Shown here: positions 51,852 to 62,293 of the stretch, in pieces | How positions within the stretch are numbered: position 1 is the first letter of the stretch | Layout: each line of letters begins with the position of its first letter | Assembly (NCBI RefSeq): GCF_019710585.1 | Contig: NZ_JAIFZQ010000007.1 | Coordinates: 95,413 to 159,412 of the forward strand | Origin: Arthrobacter sp. MAHUQ-56 | GTDB lineage: Bacteria > Actinomycetota > Actinomycetes > Actinomycetales > Micrococcaceae | DNA: 64,000 bases | Reading direction: 5' to 3' | Translations under genes and position numbers: made by a program | The notes under the pieces: model-generated | The model's database searches: none | What the model saw: the letters and a program-made list of their open reading frames with translations, nothing else | Told to the model about the DNA's origin: nothing

Positions 51852-52803
51852 TGTTGTAGGTGGCCTCGATGACGGAGCCCCAGTACGGGCCGTACATCAC
51901 TGCGGAGCGGTTGTAGCCGTAGCTGTTGATGGAGTTCTGCAGGCCGTCGGAGCTGGTGCCGATGAACCACGGGCCGCCGGAGGAGCCGCCGGTCATATCG
52001 CAGGGAATGCCCTGGCTGCCGAACTGCGGGTTGTTGGGGTCGTCCGTTGCCGTCCCGGTGCAGCTCTTGAGCGTCTCACCGTTGAACGGTGCTGCGGCGG
52101 GGTAGCCGTAGGACTTGTAGGTCAGCCCGCGGGCCTGGTTGAAGGCCACACCCGAGCCGCCGACCACGGACGTCAGGGTCTGGTTCTGCGTGTTGCGGTT
52201 CACCACGGCGAACCCGGTGTCGTAGGTCATGTCGCCGTTGGTGACCCACTGGGTGGGGGCGTACAGGGCACGTGCGGCCCATTTGCCGTAGGGGGCGTTG
52301 CCGTTTTCGTAGGCGGGCACGAAGACGAAGTTGGTGGCGTAGGCGCCGGGGCCTTCGTTCACGCAGTGACCGGCCGTGGACACCGTGCTGCCGTTGGCTG
52401 AGGAGACGGCGTTGCCCGAGCAGACGTAGTTCGACCCGCCCAGGGTGAAGAAGACCTTGCCGATGTGGGAGACGGGGACTTCGCTCTGGGCGATGGTCTG
52501 CTTGCCCCTGGTGGCCTTGGTGGTGCTGGCCTTGCCCTTTTCCACGATGTCGGCGCTGGAGCGGTTGCCGCGTTCCAGGGCTTTCCCGGCCAGGACGTCT
52601 CCGGGGATGGCGCTCTGCATCCGCTCGGCGGTCCAGTAGTCGGCGGCACCTGCTGCCTCCACGGACGCCTTGGTGACCGAGGGATTCGCCTGGTCCCCGG
52701 ACGGTGCCGGTGCAGCGGAAGCTCCGCCTGCTGAGGTGAGTGCCAGCACGGCGGCTGCCGAGAAGGCCAAGAGGCCGGAGGCCAGAGACCTGGTGCGTGT
52801 CAT
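51835..52803 (-). CDS. Secreted trypsin-like serine protease (glutamyl endopeptidase-like)
   Basis: The 322-residue protein has a Sec signal (LASGLLAFSAAAVLALTSAG), a propeptide of about 75 residues including ADYWTAERMQSAIPG, and a chymotrypsin-fold domain with the triad His in STAGHCVNEG, Asp in TYDTGFAVVN and Ser in GGSSGGPWFIG. Cysteines in YVCSGNAVSS/GHC and SCTGTATDD/IPCDMTG would form two disulfides. It is exported and probably self-activating. It is divergent from icd with 327 bases between. Substrate specificity cannot be read. Confidence 0.92.
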   Translation of the reverse strand: MTRTRSLASGLLAFSAAAVLALTSAGGASAAPAPSGDQANPSVTKASVEAAGAADYWTAERMQSAIPGDVLAGKALERGNRSSADIVEKGKASTTKATRGKQTIAQSEVPVSHIGKVFFTLGGSNYVCSGNAVSSANGSTVSTAGHCVNEGPGAYATNFVFVPAYENGNAPYGKWAARALYAPTQWVTNGDMTYDTGFAVVNRNTQNQTLTSVVGGSGVAFNQARGLTYKSYGYPAAAPFNGETLKSCTGTATDDPNNPQFGSQGIPCDMTGGSSGGPWFIGTSSDGLQNSINSYGYNRSAVMYGPYWGSVIEATYNSAAAA

Positions 52804-52861
52804 TGTTGTCCTGTCTTAACGGGGTTGGGCCCGGGGTCGGGAGTGACGTAGCGAATTTATC

Positions 52862-52871
52862 GTCATATGAC
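52862..52871. promoter_or_regulatory. Ten-base palindrome upstream of the protease gene
   Basis: GTCATATGAC lies 59 bases before ATG 52803 in an AT-rich stretch that probably carries the protease promoter. Confidence 0.4.
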
Positions 52872-52918
52872 AAGTTTGTAAACAGTAGTGACGTCTCATG
52901 TAGGGGTTGCCCGGCCCT

Positions 52919-52983
52919 TCCCGTCCCCGGGGGACGGGAGATGCCGACGGCGCCACACACCTAGGTGCGCCATCCCGCCGTCG
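52919..52983. other. Two adjacent hairpins in the divergent protease/icd region
   Basis: TCCCGTCCCC pairs with GGGGACGGGA (52919-52939). CGACGGCG (52945-52952) pairs with CGCCGTCG (52976-52983) over a GGCGC/GTGCGCC interior. Neither flanking gene ends here, so these may end an unannotated small RNA or be intergenic repeat elements. The rest of the 327-base gap holds promoter-like AT-rich tracts only. Confidence 0.5.
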
Positions 52984-53075
52984 TGCGTTCTCCATCGCTG
53001 TAATCCTGCTCTCAGCGCGGTAATGCGGGGGGCCCGTTGAGGTTTGAACGGGCGTCCTCGGGTAAGTTGTACATG

Positions 53076-55350
<2,275 letters not shown>

Positions 55351-55393
55351 GCATCGGCGCGGCCCGGCACCTGCGGTGCTGGGCCGCTGGCCA

Positions 55394-55433
55394 AAAGAGG
55401 CGGTGCTCCGGGATCCCGGAGCACCGCCTCTTT
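55394..55433. terminator. Bidirectional terminator between icd and the lipoprotein gene
   Basis: A perfect 40-base palindrome, AAAGAGGCGGTGCTCCGGGA followed by its exact complement, gives TTT tails on both strands. It separates icd (plus) from the lipoprotein gene (minus). Confidence 0.92.
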
Positions 55434-55471
55434 CATTCAGGGTTCTGTTATGGCAAGGCAGTACCCCTGCC

Positions 55472-55975
55472 TCAGTTCTTGCCCTTGCCCTTGTCACCAT
55501 TGTTCTTGCCGGCGTCCGTGCCGTTGCCGGAGGCAGCGCCTGGGGCAGGGGCCGGGGCGGCCTGGGACACCTTTGCTTCGGGGGCGGGGGAGGGGCTTTG
55601 CGCGGCCGCCTGCTCTGCGGCGATCCGGGCGTCCTCCGCGGCCTTGGCCTGTTGGGCGGCGAGGGCCTCGTTCAGGTCTGCCCGGACGGCCGTTGCCACG
55701 GTGGTGATGCTGCGCCGCCGGTCCTCTGAGACCCGGCCTTTCGCCTGCGCGGCCGAGAGATCGGACTCAAGTCCGTCCAGCGCTTTCAAGGCTGAGGCCG
55801 CATCGTTTTGGGACGACGCCTGTGTGACCTCCAGGACCCGTGCCTGCAGCTGGGTGGCGACGTCCCGCTGCAGGCCGTTGTTGGCGGGCGCGCAAGCACT
55901 GAGGACAATGGCTGAAAGCACCAGCGCCGAGCAGCCAAGTAACAGCCTGGCGGCGCGGCCCGGGGGGAGTGTCAC
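55472..55975 (-). CDS. Lipoprotein coupled to the Ser/Thr kinase gene
   Basis: The 167-residue product starts at GTG 55975, overlapping the kinase TGA (GTGA). The signal peptide ends LLGCSALVLSAIVLSACAPA with lipobox LSAC, so the protein is anchored outside the membrane. A helical region (LQARVLEVTQASSQNDAASA, AVRADLNEALAAQQAKAA) is followed by a Pro/Ala/Gly/Lys tail. It may be a partner of the kinase, whose helix and short external segment are close to the membrane. The family is unknown. Confidence 0.72.
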   Translation of the reverse strand: MTLPPGRAARLLLGCSALVLSAIVLSACAPANNGLQRDVATQLQARVLEVTQASSQNDAASALKALDGLESDLSAAQAKGRVSEDRRRSITTVATAVRADLNEALAAQQAKAAEDARIAAEQAAAQSPSPAPEAKVSQAAPAPAPGAASGNGTDAGKNNGDKGKGKN

Positions 55976-57195
55976 GGCTCCACGCTCTTCTGAAGTTCCT
56001 GCAGGTGGTCGCCAAGGACCCCGGTCACCGCCGGGTAAGGGACGACGTCGGCGGGGGTCTGCGCTGACACGGTCATCATGACAGCTGCCACCGCGGCAGC
56101 CACCACCACGAGCCCCAGGACCAGCGCCAGCCAGAAGCGCTTTGTCCGTGTTTGGGGATGAAGATTCCGGGCGGTCGCGGCAGCGGGCTTTTCGGTTGCC
56201 GCTTCGCTGCTGGCTTCAACGCCCCCTGTTCCGGCTGCTTCCCGCAGCTCATCCACGGATTCCTCCGCGGTGATGGAGGGCGGGTGGAAAGGCATGGCCG
56301 GCAGGACGCGGGTGGTCTCGGGTGCGAGCTCACCAGGTGTCGACGCCGGGGAGACAAGCGCCTGCCGCAACGACGTTTCGATGTCGGCGGCGGTGGGCCG
56401 CTCCAAAGGTTCGATGGCGGTCATGGAGCGGATCAGCTCGGCCCACTCCGACGGTACGTCTTCGGGGATCTCTGGTGCGCGGTGAAGGCGGGCAACAGCG
56501 GATTCCACCGGGCTGCCGGGGTACTCCACGGTGCCCTTGATGCATTCAAGCAGCACAAGCCCCAACGAGTAGATGTCTGTGGCCGGAGACAGGGGCTTGC
56601 CGAGGGCCTGTTCAGGGCTGAGATAGGCGGCGGTGCCCACCATGGTGCCGGTGGCGGTCAGCCGGGTGGAGTCGACAATCCTGGCGATACCGAAATCGGT
56701 GAGTTTGGGGCGCAGCGGCTCGCCGGGGCGGATCTGGACCAGCAGGATGTTGCCGGGCTTGATGTCGCGGTGGATGATCCCAAGGCCGTGCACATATGCC
56801 AGCGCGTCAGCGATGCCGGCGCCGATGACCGAAAGCTCCTCCACGGGGACACGGCTGTGGCGGATGCGGCTGCGCAGGTCCTGGCCCTCCACAAGCTCCA
56901 TGGTGAGGAAAGGCCTGGGCTCATCCGGAATCCGGTCGTCGATGCCCGCGTCAAACAGTGTGACAAGACCGGGGTGGTTCAGCGTGGCAAGAAGCTGGAT
57001 CTCGGCTTCCTGCCGCTTGAGTTCGTCTGCGTCCGGAGCCTGCGGGGCAAAAAGTTTCAACGCCACGTCCCGGCCGAGGTTTTCGTCCCGGGCGCAATAC
57101 ACCGAGGACATCCCGCCCCGGCCTATGACATCCCCCAGTCGATAACGTCCGCCGACCACTTCATTCTTGATGGAGCTAGGCGATTCCGCCACCAT
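55972..57195 (-). CDS. Membrane-anchored PknB-type Ser/Thr protein kinase
   Basis: The 407-residue protein has a Hanks-type kinase domain at about 16-280: GRGGMSSVY glycine loop, the Lys in VALKLF, HRDIKPGNIL catalytic loop, DFGIARI and SPEQALG (APE equivalent). A proline/Thr-rich linker, one membrane helix (FWLALVLGLVVVAAAVAAVM) and only about 30 external residues follow. No PASTA repeat is present, so the ligand is unclear. The start ATG 57195 has GGGAGG upstream. Translation is coupled to a lipoprotein gene. Confidence 0.94.
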   Translation of the reverse strand: MVAESPSSIKNEVVGGRYRLGDVIGRGGMSSVYCARDENLGRDVALKLFAPQAPDADELKRQEAEIQLLATLNHPGLVTLFDAGIDDRIPDEPRPFLTMELVEGQDLRSRIRHSRVPVEELSVIGAGIADALAYVHGLGIIHRDIKPGNILLVQIRPGEPLRPKLTDFGIARIVDSTRLTATGTMVGTAAYLSPEQALGKPLSPATDIYSLGLVLLECIKGTVEYPGSPVESAVARLHRAPEIPEDVPSEWAELIRSMTAIEPLERPTAADIETSLRQALVSPASTPGELAPETTRVLPAMPFHPPSITAEESVDELREAAGTGGVEASSEAATEKPAAATARNLHPQTRTKRFWLALVLGLVVVAAAVAAVMMTVSAQTPADVVPYPAVTGVLGDHLQELQKSVEP

Positions 57196-57302
57196 GACCG
57201 TTCCTCCCGGTGCGCCGCGGCACTCTCGTACCTCAAATTATACGGGCGGTGGAGTAATGCCGACGATTGGGGGGTGCCCCGTATCCGTGACACGCCGACG
57301 GC

Positions 57303-57334
57303 CCGGCGGCGAACCAAAGCTGGTCCGCCGCCGG
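57303..57334. terminator. Hairpin between LAXTG protein and kinase genes
   Basis: CCGGCGGCG and CGCCGCCGG flank 14 bases, about 145 bases after the LAXTG gene stop and 110 before the kinase start. It could terminate the former. The rest of this 283-base gap holds no gene. Confidence 0.45.
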
Positions 57335-57478
57335 ACCATTGGCTACAAGGACATGTGTGCTGGACATGTTTTGTATTTCTTTTCGTAGTTTCCGGGCGGG
57401 TCCTCCTCTCGTCAGCTCGCTGGATGCTGCCGCTTCAGGCGCATGTGTGCGGGATTGCGGATGGTGCGTGGAGGGCTG

Positions 57479-59140
57479 CTACGACATCCTGCGCTTGCGG
57501 AGGAGCAGGACCCCCGCGATCAGGAGCAGCAGGGCCAGGGGAACCAGTGAGGCGTCCCAGCCGGTCTTTGCAAGGCCGGTGTTGGCGAGGCCTGCGTTGC
57601 CCAGTGCCGCGTTGCCGTTGGCGGAGATGCTCCGGGGAACCTCAACGGTTGCGATGGCGCCGCTTACCGCGGTGGACCCTGCGCCAGCCGCCGGCAGGCC
57701 ACCAGCGTCTGCGGTGCCGGCGGCACCGCCCGTGCCGGTGGAGTTGTCACCGGGGTTGGCTGCTCCCGGATCAGGCGTTCCCGGATCGACCGTGCCGGCG
57801 TCACCGATGGTGCCGTCGCCCGGGGTGGAGGTTCCCGGGTCAGTGGTGCCAGGAGTGCTGGCGCCGGTGTCGCTTGCGCTACCCACCCCCAGGTCAACGG
57901 CCAGGCCGACCACGGCATCAAGCCCGCCGGTGCCGGAGGTACCGGTGCCCGGATCTGCGCCCAGGTCCACAGCGGCGTCAACCCCGCCAGCGGTCCCGTC
58001 ACCGATGATGCCGTTGATGTTCAGGTCCAGGGCCGCATCGAGGGCGGCGCCGAGCCCGGAGGTGTCGGCGGTACCACTGTTGGTAATGCCGCCGAGGCCG
58101 AGGTTGATGGCTGCGTCGGCGGTGAGGTCCGCCGTCGTGCCGTCCGTGGTGCCGGTGCCGTTGGTGCCGAGGCCGAGGTCGACGGCTGCTGCTGCGATGT
58201 CGGTGGTTCCGGGGTCGGTGACCGTTCCGGTGCCGAGCCCCAGGTCTACGGCTGCGTCGGCGGTGAGGTCCGCCGTCGTGCCGTCCGTGGTGCCGGTGCC
58301 GTTGGTGCCGAGGCCGAGGTCGACGGTTGCGTCGGCGGTGAGGTCGGCGGTGGTGCCGTCCGTGGTGCCGGTGCCGTTGGTGCCGAGGCCGAGGTCGACG
58401 GCGGCTGCTGCTGTGACGTCGGTGGTTCCGGTGGTGCCGGGGTCGGTGACCGTTCCGGTGCCCAAGCCGAGGTCGACGGCTGCGTCGGCAGTGAGCTCGG
58501 CGGTGGTGCCGTCCGTGGTGCCGGTGCCGCTGGTGCCCAGTCCGAGGTCGACGGCGGCTGCCGCTGCGACGTCGGTGGTCCCGGGGTCGGTGACCGTACC
58601 GGTGCCGAGGTCGACGGTTGCGTCGGCGGTGAGGTCCGCCGTCGTGCCGTCCGTGGTGCCGGTGCCGTTGGTGCCCAGCCCGAGGTTCACGGCGGCTGCT
58701 GCTGCGACGTCGGTGGTTCCGGTGGTCCCGGGGTCGGTGACCGTTCCGGTGCCGAGCCCCAGGTCGACGGTTGCGTCGGCGGTGAGATCCGCCGTCGTGC
58801 CGTCCGTGGTGCCGGTGCCGTTGGTGCCCAGCCCGAGGTCGACGTCGGCTACGGCCGCGACATCAGTGGATGTGGTGGCCGTCGGATCTGTGGCGCTTAC
58901 GGTGCCCAGCCCGAGGTTCACGTCAACCGCAGCGGCGACGCCCGTTGAGTCGGCCGGCGTTGGGTCACCCAGCAGGCCCAACGACGTCGAGTCAGCGGGA
59001 GCCGCCGCCGAGATCAGTGCCGAAGCGGAGAGGTCCGCTCCGGTCGTGGTATCCGCGGCATTTGCGGCTGTGCAGCCGAGGGCCAAAAGGCCGCCGGCAA
59101 AGAGGGTGCCAAGCAGCCCCCTGCAAAGGTTGGAACTCAT
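57479..59140 (-). CDS. Repetitive cell-wall surface protein with LAXTG sorting signal
   Basis: The 553-residue product starts behind CAGGAG. A signal peptide (LLGTLFAGGLLALGCTAANA) precedes about 430 residues of low-complexity repeats built from DLGLGTNGTGTTDGTTADL, TADATVDLGLGTGTVTDPG and TTDVAAAAAV, repeating about five times. The C-terminus has LANTG and LAKTG followed by WDASLVPLALLLLIAGVLLL and RKRRMS, a standard LAXTG sorting signal as used by class E sortases of high-GC actinobacteria. It should be anchored to peptidoglycan. No sortase is in the window. Tandem repeats could vary in number. Confidence 0.88.
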   Translation of the reverse strand: MSSNLCRGLLGTLFAGGLLALGCTAANAADTTTGADLSASALISAAAPADSTSLGLLGDPTPADSTGVAAAVDVNLGLGTVSATDPTATTSTDVAAVADVDLGLGTNGTGTTDGTTADLTADATVDLGLGTGTVTDPGTTGTTDVAAAAAVNLGLGTNGTGTTDGTTADLTADATVDLGTGTVTDPGTTDVAAAAAVDLGLGTSGTGTTDGTTAELTADAAVDLGLGTGTVTDPGTTGTTDVTAAAAVDLGLGTNGTGTTDGTTADLTADATVDLGLGTNGTGTTDGTTADLTADAAVDLGLGTGTVTDPGTTDIAAAAVDLGLGTNGTGTTDGTTADLTADAAINLGLGGITNSGTADTSGLGAALDAALDLNINGIIGDGTAGGVDAAVDLGADPGTGTSGTGGLDAVVGLAVDLGVGSASDTGASTPGTTDPGTSTPGDGTIGDAGTVDPGTPDPGAANPGDNSTGTGGAAGTADAGGLPAAGAGSTAVSGAIATVEVPRSISANGNAALGNAGLANTGLAKTGWDASLVPLALLLLIAGVLLLRKRRMS

Positions 59141-59230
59141 GGTGGATTCTCCTGAGAAAGTTGAGGTTCGGGCGCTGTTCAGCTGCCCTGGTGGCCACGT
59201 GCTGCCCCAAAAAGGGCAGACGGGTCTCAA

Positions 59231-60187
59231 CTAGTCAGGAGAAGAACCGGGGTCGAACGACACCGGTGCGGGCGCATGCTCGGGGCTTTCGAGGCCCAGC
59301 ACGGCTCCGGCAATGCGGAAGAGGTAATCGAAGGAATTAAGCCAGGCGGCAGCCCCGGAAGGTCCGGCAGGCGATCCGCCGGAGCCCGTGCCGGAGCCCG
59401 GGGCCGCAGGTGCCTGGGCAGGTAGGGGTGAAGGATCGAGGGACAGGGGGTCCTCTACGGCGATTCCAGCGGGCGCCGATTGGCCGGCAGTAGTGGCTGC
59501 CAGAAGTGCAACGGCTTGGCTTGCCGGCTGGAGCATGCTGCCCGGAAGGGACCCTTCAGCGGCGGAGTCATCCGCCTCGGAGATGTTTTCAGCGGCCCGG
59601 GAATCTGTGGCGGCGGCCGCAGGGAGCGCCCCTGCAGCAGCATCCGCAGGACTCGTCGGCAGTTCGGGGCCCGAAACGACAGCGGGCAGCTCCGGCAGCT
59701 GGACGGGCAGCGCCTCAACCCCGGTGAGAAGATCGGAAACCGGCTGGAGTACAGGTTCCAGCGCCGGGACGGACTCGGCTACAGGGGCAACGGCCACCTC
59801 CACCACATCCGCCGCCAGGCTGTCAGCAGCACCTGCGATGGGTGCTGAAACGGTTGACACGGTCCCGGCAGGAATCACCTGGCTTACCACCGGCACCGAC
59901 GCAATAAGATCGTCTGCCAGTGCGGAGACCGGGGCGGCCACGGGCTGCAGCACCCCGGTGGACGCCGCAGCATCGGAAGCGGAAGCTGTGGGAATGGATT
60001 GGGCCGGTCCGGTGACGGTTTCGGCCAGGGACGAGACCGAGCTGGTGATGCCGCCCAACAGGGATGAGGAGTCAGGACCGGCGTCCGCCGCTGCGGGCGT
60101 TGAGGAGAGCGTCAGCCAGGTGACGGCGGCGGCTCCGGCAAGGAGCGCCGGGCGCAGGGCACGCCATGGCGAACTCATGAGAGCCAT
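59231..60187 (-). CDS. Secreted Ala/Ser/Pro-rich protein paired with the LAXTG protein
   Basis: The 318-residue product starts at ATG 60187 behind GGGGGTGG. A Sec signal (PALLAGAAAVTWLTLSSTPA) precedes a chain almost free of charge except Asp and Glu, with many Ala, Val, Ser and Pro (SALADDLIASVPVVSQVIPA). A Gly/Pro-rich segment (AAPGSGTGSGGSPAGPSG) leads to a short conserved-looking tail AAAWLNSFDYLFRIAGAVLG. There is no sorting motif. It lies 90 bases upstream of the LAXTG gene on the same strand, so both are probably one operon for surface proteins. Confidence 0.7.
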   Translation of the reverse strand: MALMSSPWRALRPALLAGAAAVTWLTLSSTPAAADAGPDSSSLLGGITSSVSSLAETVTGPAQSIPTASASDAAASTGVLQPVAAPVSALADDLIASVPVVSQVIPAGTVSTVSAPIAGAADSLAADVVEVAVAPVAESVPALEPVLQPVSDLLTGVEALPVQLPELPAVVSGPELPTSPADAAAGALPAAAATDSRAAENISEADDSAAEGSLPGSMLQPASQAVALLAATTAGQSAPAGIAVEDPLSLDPSPLPAQAPAAPGSGTGSGGSPAGPSGAAAWLNSFDYLFRIAGAVLGLESPEHAPAPVSFDPGSSPD

Positions 60188-60387
60188 GCGTACCACCCCC
60201 CAGTGACTGTTGCAATCGACACTGCCTACATCGTAAGACTGCTTATTACCGAAGTCCAGAAGCGGGTAAAACAAATTTACAAACGGGAAGAGCGCACTCG
60301 AAAGCCATCAACGGCCAAACCTTGGCCGTCACGCCGCTGACCCACCGGCGAACGCCGCACCACGGCGTCGTACCCGAGCGCTGTTGG

Positions 60388-61458
60388 TCAGTGGCTGTCG
60401 TTTGGATAGGTGACACCCAACTGGGCACGGACCCCATCGAAGAGGCGCATAGTGTTCAGCGTGTCTTCCAGCGGCATCACCGGGCTCTCGGTCAGGCACT
60501 GCTGGATGCAGCGTGTCACCTCCCGCAGTTCATAGGCGTAGCCCTTGCCTACGACATCAAAGGTTTCTGTCCGGCGGTCCTCCCAGCCCTTGGCGATGAC
60601 CAGTTCCAGGGGGTTGTTGATGGAGCCGATGCTCTGCAGGTAGCCCAGGCTCCCGGCTACGGTGGCCGTCCGGGGACCGTGGGCGAGCAGGGAGGAGGTG
60701 AGCTGCACCTGGGCGCCGTGGTTGTAGCCGAGGGTCATGGCGTTCTGGGCGTCCACGCCGTCGTCATTGACGAAGCCGGTGGCACTCACGGTCTGCGGAA
60801 AGCCGAGGGTCCCAAGCGCCCACAGCAAGGGGTAGACGGCGAGGTCCAGGAGGGCGCCTCCACCGTCCTTTCGAGCCCACAGCCTGGCCGTGGGGGAGTA
60901 CGGCGCCGGAAACCCGAGGTCGGCGGTGATCCAGTGGATGTCTCCCAGTTCGCCGGACGCTGCGATTTCGAAGGCGCGCTGCATGGAAGGCAGGAACCTG
61001 CTCCAGACCGCCTCCATCAGGAAGAGCTTCCGGCTACGGGCGGCGTCGATCAGCTCCGCGGCTTCGCGCGCGTTGATGGTGAAGGCCTTCTCGCAGAGCA
61101 CATGCTTGCCGGCGTTGAGCGCGGCGAGGACGATTTCGTGGTGCTGCGCGTGCGGCGTGGCGACGTAAACGACGTCCACGGCCTCATCGGCGAGAAGCCG
61201 CTGGTAGCCGGGGACTCCGCCGTCGTCCCCGTAGGCCTTGGCGAAATCGTAGGCCACGGCAAAGGCGTCCGCGGTGTCCTGCGTCCGGGAACTGACGGCG
61301 TACAGTTCGGCGTCGGCGAGCAGGGCAAGCTCCTGCGAGACGGCGCGGGCAATGCTGCCTGTTGAGATGATGCCCCAGCGCAGCGGGTCCCCTGTGGCGG
61401 AACGTGGATCCTGGTCGGACTGGCTCGAAAGCCACGGCGTGGCGATGGGGGCACTCAT
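60388..61458 (-). CDS. Gfo/Idh/MocA-family oxidoreductase
   Basis: The 356-residue protein has an N-terminal Rossmann domain (LRWGIISTGSIARAVSQEL, VDVVYVATPHAQHHEIVLAA, GKHVLCEKAFTINAREAAEL with the EK motif) and a C-terminal GFO_IDH_MocA domain. The dihydrodiol dehydrogenase-like subgroup fits best (SRKLFLMEAVWSRFLPSM). It should oxidise a sugar or diol with NAD(P). ATG 61458 is chosen because the upstream frame is arginine-rich and lacks a ribosome site. Confidence 0.87.
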   Translation of the reverse strand: MSAPIATPWLSSQSDQDPRSATGDPLRWGIISTGSIARAVSQELALLADAELYAVSSRTQDTADAFAVAYDFAKAYGDDGGVPGYQRLLADEAVDVVYVATPHAQHHEIVLAALNAGKHVLCEKAFTINAREAAELIDAARSRKLFLMEAVWSRFLPSMQRAFEIAASGELGDIHWITADLGFPAPYSPTARLWARKDGGGALLDLAVYPLLWALGTLGFPQTVSATGFVNDDGVDAQNAMTLGYNHGAQVQLTSSLLAHGPRTATVAGSLGYLQSIGSINNPLELVIAKGWEDRRTETFDVVGKGYAYELREVTRCIQQCLTESPVMPLEDTLNTMRLFDGVRAQLGVTYPNDSH

Positions 61459-61583
61459 AGCTGCCATCCTGTCACAGCGGGTGGGGGCCCGGTGGATTCC
61501 GGCCGGCAGGAAGGGACGCGGCGGAAAGAGGCCGACGGCGGCGGAACCGGAGTCCGGTTTCCCCCGCCGGCGGCCCCGGGGCG

Positions 61584-62291
61584 TCACGCCGTGGCCGTGA
61601 CGGCGGTCCGGCCCCGCACCGGTTCCTCCGTGAGCTTGCCCTGCTGGAGCCGGAAGCGGCGGTCCGTCTTGTTCGCCAGGGCCCGGTCGTGGGTCACTAC
61701 CAGGATGGTGGTGTTGTGCTCCCGGCTGAGCGAGCTGAGGAGCTCGATGATGTGGTCACCCGTCTGCTCATCCAGGTTGCCCGTCGGTTCGTCGGCGAGG
61801 ATCAGTTTGGGCTCGTTGGCCAGTGCCCGGGCGATCGCCACACGCTGCTGCTCGCCGCCGGAGAGCCTGTTGATACGCCGGTCATGCTTGGTCGGATCCA
61901 GCTGGACCTGCTCCAGCAACTCCCCGGCGCGCTGCAGCCGGGCCGCCTTGCCCATCCCGGCGAACTCCATCGGCAGCATGACGTTGTCCACCGCCGACAG
62001 GTTGGGGATCAGGTTGAACTGCTGGAACACGAACCCGATGTCGCGGCGGCGGTATTCGGTCAGCTTGGTGTCGGGCAGGCTGGCCAGGCTTACGCCGTCG
62101 ACCACCACGTCCCCGCTGGTTGGCTTGTCCAGGGCGCCCAGCAGGGAAAGCAGCGTGCTCTTGCCGCTGCCGCTCTTGCCTACGATGGAGGCCAGGGTTC
62201 CCTGCTCCAGGACGAAGCTGACGTCGTTCACCGGCTTGATGGTGCGGTCTCCGGAGCTAAAGGTGCGGACCAGGTTCTTGACTTCAATCAT
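61584..62291 (-). CDS. MacB-type ABC transporter ATP-binding protein
   Basis: The 235-residue ATPase has Walker A GKSGSGKSTL, Q-loop FVFQQFNL, signature LSGGEQQRVAI, Walker B LILADEPTGNLD and switch His in THD. MacB/LolD-type subunits energise mechanotransmission or efflux of peptides and lipids. It lies two bases after the permease stop. The Gfo/Idh gene is 125 bases further downstream and may be separate. Confidence 0.93.
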   Translation of the reverse strand: MIEVKNLVRTFSSGDRTIKPVNDVSFVLEQGTLASIVGKSGSGKSTLLSLLGALDKPTSGDVVVDGVSLASLPDTKLTEYRRRDIGFVFQQFNLIPNLSAVDNVMLPMEFAGMGKAARLQRAGELLEQVQLDPTKHDRRINRLSGGEQQRVAIARALANEPKLILADEPTGNLDEQTGDHIIELLSSLSREHNTTILVVTHDRALANKTDRRFRLQQGKLTEEPVRGRTAVTATA

Positions 62292-62293
62292 GG

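Noticed and set aside
57800..58900. Repeats in the LAXTG gene considered as a CRISPR or mobile repeat array
   Set aside because: They lie in frame in one long coding sequence with a signal peptide and sorting signal, so they encode protein repeats.
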